This document shows positions 5,631 through 8,716 of a stretch of 8,716 nt of DNA, piece after piece. This stretch comes from JACZQZ01 sp046756945 (GTDB taxonomy: Bacteria > Pseudomonadota > Alphaproteobacteria > Rhodospirillales > 2-02-FULL-58-16), in contig JBHHXI010000123.1 of assembly GCA_046756945.1 (NCBI GenBank), forward strand, positions 1-8,716. Direction: 5' to 3'. The notes beneath the pieces are model-generated. The model made no database searches. It saw only the letters and a program-made list of their open reading frames with translations, and had not been told where the DNA came from. How positions within the stretch are numbered: the stretch's first letter is position 1; each line of letters begins with the position of its first letter. Both the position numbers and the translations under genes were made by a program.

Positions 5631-6551
5631 ATGGCACCGCCCACGATAGGACTTGCTCTCGGCAGCGGCATGGCCCGCGGATGGGCCCATATCGGCGTCC
5701 TCAGGGTGCTCGAGGACGCCGGCATCAAGCCCGATGTCATCGTCGGCACGTCCATGGGCGCGGTGGTCGGCGGCGCCTATCTCGCCGGCCGCCTCGACCA
5801 GCTGGAGGAATGGGCGCGGGAGCTGACCGCCTTCGGCGTCCTCCGCCATATGGACGTCAATTTGTCGGGCGGCGGCCTGGTCGGCGGCGCCCGCCTGCAC
5901 AGCCTGTTGCGCCGCACCCTGGAAGGGGCGCGTTTCGAGGGCCTGCCGGCATCCTTCGCCTGCGTCGCCACGGATCTGCTTTCCGGCCACGAGGTGTGGC
6001 TGCGCAAGGGCGGCCTGGCGCGGGCCATGCGGGCCTCGTTTTCCATGCCCGGGGTGTTCAAGCCGGTGAGGATCGGCGGCCAGTGGCTGGTCGACGGCGC
6101 CCTGGTCAACCCGGTGCCGGTGTCCGTCTGCCATGCGCTGGGCGCGCAGATCGTCATCGCCGTCAACGTCAACGGCGACCTTCTCGGCAAGAAATACAGC
6201 CGGACGCCGGAATCGGCGACGGATCAGCTGGCCCAGGCCCTGGAGGACTCCGCGTCCAGGGACGACTCGCGCATCCATTCCATGTTGCACCAGGTTTTCG
6301 GCGCCACCAACGACAACCCCAGCACCTTCAACGTCATGTCGGCGTCCCTCGACATCATCCTCGACCGCATCACCCGCAGCCGGCTGGCGGGCGACCCTCC
6401 CGACATCGGCATCGTGCCCCGTCTCGGACACATCGCGCTGATGGATTTCCAGCGCGGGGCCGAGATCATCGACGAAGGGCGGGCGGCGGCCGAGAGCGTG
6501 ATAAGCGAACTGGGCGACATCGTGGGCACCTTCGGCAGTGTCTCGGTTTGA
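5631..6551 (+). CDS. Patatin-like phospholipase, RssA/NTE type
   Basis: This 306-residue protein is a serine hydrolase of the patatin family that cleaves fatty acyl esters of (lyso)phospholipids with a Ser-Asp dyad. The N-terminal glycine-rich oxyanion-hole motif is GSGMARG (11-17), followed by WAHIGVLRVLEDAGI. The nucleophile elbow GTSMG holds S41 (39-43). The catalytic aspartate is D155 in VDGALVNPVPV. SFSMPGVFKPV (136-146) is also typical. No signal peptide or membrane segment is seen, so a cytoplasmic or peripheral membrane location is likely. The length is close to that of E. coli RssA (about 300). The start fits the family, since GLALGSG normally begins within about ten residues of Met; the upstream purine stretch CGGGA (5616-5620) is a modest ribosome binding site. 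No fused cyclic-nucleotide domain is present, unlike eukaryotic NTE. The gene converges on the CaiC-like gene. Physiological lipid substrate unknown. Confidence 0.9.
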   Translation: MAPPTIGLALGSGMARGWAHIGVLRVLEDAGIKPDVIVGTSMGAVVGGAYLAGRLDQLEEWARELTAFGVLRHMDVNLSGGGLVGGARLHSLLRRTLEGARFEGLPASFACVATDLLSGHEVWLRKGGLARAMRASFSMPGVFKPVRIGGQWLVDGALVNPVPVSVCHALGAQIVIAVNVNGDLLGKKYSRTPESATDQLAQALEDSASRDDSRIHSMLHQVFGATNDNPSTFNVMSASLDIILDRITRSRLAGDPPDIGIVPRLGHIALMDFQRGAEIIDEGRAAAESVISELGDIVGTFGSVSV

Positions 6552-6701
6552 AATTCCGCCGGAACAACGCCCGGAACGTCGGATTTTCAGGGGATCGTGT
6601 GTGCTTTGCGCCGGGCGGCGGACCTTGGCGCAGGGTCATCGGCGCGGTGTATGATTTCTACCAAATGCGCTGACCGCCGACTGCCGTATTTGCTGCGTTA
6701 C

Positions 6702-6739
6702 CGGCGACCGCAAGCGGTCATCCGTTCTTCTTCATTTTT
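6702..6739 (+). terminator. Rho-independent terminator for the patatin side
   Basis: GACCGC (6706-6711) and GCGGTC (6714-6719) form a perfect inverted repeat with only two bases between the arms. An outer CGG (6702-6704) and CCG (6722-6724) extend the stem. A T-rich run, TTCTTCTTCATTTTT, follows at 6725-6739 on the plus strand. It lies about 150 bases after the patatin stop, and the T-rich part overlaps the 3' end of the convergent ligase gene. Reading the minus strand, the hairpin follows the ligase stop by about a dozen bases but has no T-run, so it fits plus-strand termination best. Confidence 0.5.
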
Positions 6740-8291
6740 CGGTGACCATCTCAGCCCTCAGCACGTGCTTCTGAATCTTGCCAACCGATGTGCGCGGAAG
6801 CTCGCGGCGAAACTCGACCCGTTCCGGCACGCGGAAGCTGGCCAAACGGCCTCTGCACCAGTCGATAACGGCATCGCTGTCCAGGGATTCCCCTTCGACG
6901 GTCACTACCATGGCGACGATCGATTCGTCGCGAACAGGGTCCGGCACGCCTATGACCGCGCAATCGAATACCTGTGGATGTGTCAGGATGACCGCCTCCA
7001 CCTCGCTCGCGGCGACGTTTTCACCGGCACGTTTGATCATGTCCTTGGCACGATCGACAAAATGAAAATAGCCGTCGCCGTCCTGACGCGCATTGTCGCC
7101 ACTCCACAACCACCCGGCACGTAACGTGTCCTCGGTCGCCTCGCGGTTCTTGAAGTATCCCTTCATAAGCGTGCGTCCGGGCTCACCGGCAACGACGATC
7201 TGGCCGGTTTCGCCGCGGGGCACCGGGTTGCCCTGCTCGTCCACGAGCCTCACCCGATAGCCCATCACCGGCAGTCCCATGCTCATGTTGTCGCGACGGA
7301 AATGGATGGGATTAACGAGCGGCGGACCCATGGTTTCGGTCATTCCCCAAAGCTGCAGCAATGGTGCGCCGAAACGCTCGTGCCACTCGTCCAATTGATC
7401 TTCGGTCACACTTTGCGCAAACAGCACGGCGCGCAACCTGTTTTCGGAAAGCGCGTCGCGGCGCGGCTGTGCCAGCAGCATGCGCATAGGCGCCGAGAAC
7501 AGGCTGGAGACCGTACAACCGTGCCGAATGGCCTGATCGAAGTAGCGGCTGGCGCTGAATCGCGACGACAAAACCATGCTGGCACCCGTCACCAAGGTGC
7601 TCATGGTGGAGTAGTACTGAGCATTGCCGTGAAAAAGCGGCATCACCACCAGGTGCCGATCTTCGGGCGTCAGGCACAAAGCCTTGGCGACGGTCTCGCC
7701 GGCGTAAATGTAGTTGGCGTTGGTGACGAGCACACCCTTGGGCCGTGACGTCGTGCCGGAAGTATAGAGAATCCCGACTTCGTCTCCGGCATCGCAACGC
7801 GTTTCCGGCCGCTTATCGGATTGGGAGGATACGAGCGTATCGAAGGAACGGGCTTGCGCATCTCCGCTGTCTCCGCAGACAACGATTGCCTCGACCCGTG
7901 GGCAGCGTCCTCGCACCTCCTCGGCGACATCAAGATATCCCGACTGGGTGAAGATCAATCGGCATTCGGAATGATCGATCAGATATTCAAGTTCGTCAGC
8001 CGTCGCCGCCACGTTGGTGGGCATGATGACGGCGCCGATCTTCGCCGCGGCGAACCATAACAGCAGGAACTCGATACAATTGCTGAGATGAAGGTTGACT
8101 TTGTCGCCGCTGCCGATGCCGAGAGCGTGCAGCATGCGTGCTGTTCGATTGACGCTTTTGTCGAAATCCGCATAGGAATGGCGGGTGGTCTCGCCGTCGG
8201 TGTCATCGCAGAGAACGAACAGCTTTTTCGGGGCCGTTTCCGCGCGGTACTCCAGAATCTCCCGCAATGTGCGACAACCGACGGCATCCAT
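6732..8291 (-). CDS. Acyl-CoA ligase (AMP-forming), CaiC-like
   Basis: This 519-residue enzyme of the ANL (AMP-binding) superfamily activates a carboxylate with ATP to an acyl-adenylate, then to the CoA thioester. Along its whole length it resembles E. coli CaiC, crotonobetaine/carnitine-CoA ligase (517 residues), including INRTA/VNRTA, GDKV-LHL-NC-EF, TSGTTSRPKGV and NMIKR/DMIKRAGENV. Motifs: P-loop-like YTSGTTSRPKG (176-186), WGMTE (315-319), SGD with D399, hinge DRAKDMIKRAGENV (413-426), and catalytic K505 in TSVGKIQK near the C-terminus. The start is firm: GGAGGT lies eight bases upstream. The rest of a cai operon is not seen, so the substrate may be another short or betaine-like acid. 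Upstream on the same strand is an acyl-CoA dehydrogenase, a plausible pathway partner. GC is clearly lower than in the flanking genes (about 57% in 7861-8100). The symbol caiC is not assigned because the substrate is unproven. Confidence 0.9.
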   Translation of the reverse strand: MDAVGCRTLREILEYRAETAPKKLFVLCDDTDGETTRHSYADFDKSVNRTARMLHALGIGSGDKVNLHLSNCIEFLLLWFAAAKIGAVIMPTNVAATADELEYLIDHSECRLIFTQSGYLDVAEEVRGRCPRVEAIVVCGDSGDAQARSFDTLVSSQSDKRPETRCDAGDEVGILYTSGTTSRPKGVLVTNANYIYAGETVAKALCLTPEDRHLVVMPLFHGNAQYYSTMSTLVTGASMVLSSRFSASRYFDQAIRHGCTVSSLFSAPMRMLLAQPRRDALSENRLRAVLFAQSVTEDQLDEWHERFGAPLLQLWGMTETMGPPLVNPIHFRRDNMSMGLPVMGYRVRLVDEQGNPVPRGETGQIVVAGEPGRTLMKGYFKNREATEDTLRAGWLWSGDNARQDGDGYFHFVDRAKDMIKRAGENVAASEVEAVILTHPQVFDCAVIGVPDPVRDESIVAMVVTVEGESLDSDAVIDWCRGRLASFRVPERVEFRRELPRTSVGKIQKHVLRAEMVTEK

Positions 8292-8299
8292 GGGATCCG

Positions 8300-8305
8300 A
8301 CCTCC
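8300..8305 (-). promoter_or_regulatory. Strong ribosome binding site of the CaiC-like gene
   Basis: On the minus strand GGAGGT precedes the ATG at 8291 with eight intervening bases. It is the best Shine-Dalgarno match in the window and fixes the start codon. Confidence 0.75.
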
Positions 8306-8313
8306 GACCCGCA

Positions 8314-8336
8314 AATCACGGCAACATGCCGCGATT
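8314..8336. repeat. 23-base imperfect palindrome upstream of the CaiC-like gene
   Basis: Read on the plus strand, AATC (8314-8317) pairs with GATT (8333-8336), and CGGCA (8319-8323) with TGCCG (8327-8331), around an ACA centre. A single A/C mismatch separates the two arm segments, giving nine matched pairs. The site ends 22 bases before the ligase start codon, just upstream of the Shine-Dalgarno sequence. Its symmetry and position suit an operator for a dimeric repressor or a hairpin in the leader transcript. A CATAAT hexamer on the minus strand (8390-8395) lies upstream but has no good -35. Confidence 0.4.
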
Positions 8337-8492
8337 CCCAGGCCGAACAGGGCAACAGGTACGTTTACTGGATACCAGCGCGGAAATCCATTATGCGCGC
8401 CTTGTCTTCACCCCCGCATATTTCCCTGTCCCTCCGCCTCTTTTGTATGGACCGGGCGGCCGTCCCCGTCTTCGTGCCGCACGCGGGTAGGC

Positions 8493-8716
8493 TCAGAACC
8501 ACGCCTCGTCGAAGTCCATGGTCGATCCCTTGCCGGCCATGATGGTGGCGAACAGCGCGCCGGTCTGGGGCAGCAGGCGGTGCATGAAGAAACGCGCCGT
8601 CCCCAGCTTGGCCTTGTGGAAGCCGCCGTCGCCGTCGCGGCCGAGGGCCAGCCTGGCCATACGCGTCCACATGTAGGCGAGGGCGACCAGGCCGAACAGG
8701 CGCAGGTACTCGGTGG
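8493..8716 (-). CDS. Acyl-CoA dehydrogenase, C-terminal fragment (cut by window edge)
   Basis: Only the last 73 codons and the stop are in the window; the 5' part lies beyond the right edge. The fragment begins TEYLRLFGLVALAYMWTRMA, continues with FHKAKLGTARFFMHRLLPQT, and ends MAGKGSTMDFDEAWF. This is the typical C-terminal domain of the roughly 590-residue acyl-CoA dehydrogenases that include DmdC (3-methylmercaptopropionyl-CoA dehydrogenase) and related FadE-type enzymes (Pfam Acyl-CoA_dh_C). The conserved helices pack near the active site, but the catalytic residues lie in the missing part. The gene precedes the CaiC-like ligase on the same strand with a 201-base gap, which suggests functional association but separate transcription is possible. 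The family call rests on the tail only, and the substrate cannot be inferred. Confidence 0.75.
   Translation of the reverse strand, partial: TEYLRLFGLVALAYMWTRMARLALGRDGDGGFHKAKLGTARFFMHRLLPQTGALFATIMAGKGSTMDFDEAWF

Noticed and set aside
6597..7124. A 175-residue plus-strand open frame between the patatin and ligase genes
   Set aside because: Most of it is antisense to the ligase gene, the first part has no family resemblance, and a terminator-like hairpin lies inside it.
8365..8670. A 101-residue minus-strand open frame at the right edge
   Set aside because: It overlaps, in another frame, the clearly recognisable acyl-CoA dehydrogenase C-terminus, and has no family features of its own.

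Overview
The window is GC-rich chromosomal DNA from a proteobacterium, most likely a free-living alphaproteobacterium of a Rhodospirillales-like type. That placement is inference from the G/C-rich third codon positions and the mix of TPR-oxygenase, acyl-CoA and patatin genes; there is no rRNA or other phylogenetic marker. I see no rRNA, tRNA, CRISPR array, insertion sequence, transposase or integrase.

Layout from left to right. Bases 1-689 hold no gene I can support, but carry several inverted repeats, including a perfect AT-rich palindrome. A long TPR protein ending in a 2-oxoglutarate/Fe(II) oxygenase-like domain (708-2402, +) converges, with an 18-base gap, on an AidB-like acyl-CoA dehydrogenase (2421-4121, -). 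That gene shares a divergent control region with a haloacid-dehalogenase-type HAD hydrolase (4306-5031, +). Next come a two-helix small membrane protein of the type often labelled 'bacteriophage holin' (5228-5488, +) and an RssA/NTE-type patatin phospholipase (5631-6551, +). A terminator-like hairpin separates the patatin gene from a convergent CaiC-like acyl-CoA ligase (6732-8291, -). The right edge cuts the 3' end of a second acyl-CoA dehydrogenase (8493-8716, -) lying upstream of the ligase on the same strand.

The right-hand pair (ligase plus dehydrogenase) and the AidB-like gene all suggest acyl-CoA metabolism: a carboxylic acid is activated to its CoA thioester and then oxidised. The patatin gene concerns lipid hydrolysis. 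The ligase gene has clearly lower GC than its surroundings (136 of 240 bases, about 57%, in 7861-8100, against 179 of 240, about 75%, in 3001-3240 of the AidB-like gene), so it may have a different origin.

I found no convincing new multi-gene system; the arrangement looks like ordinary accessory metabolism. The items most worth a second look are the TPR-oxygenase fusion with A-tracts just after its start, the palindromes at 209-227 and 8314-8336, and the composition shift at the ligase.
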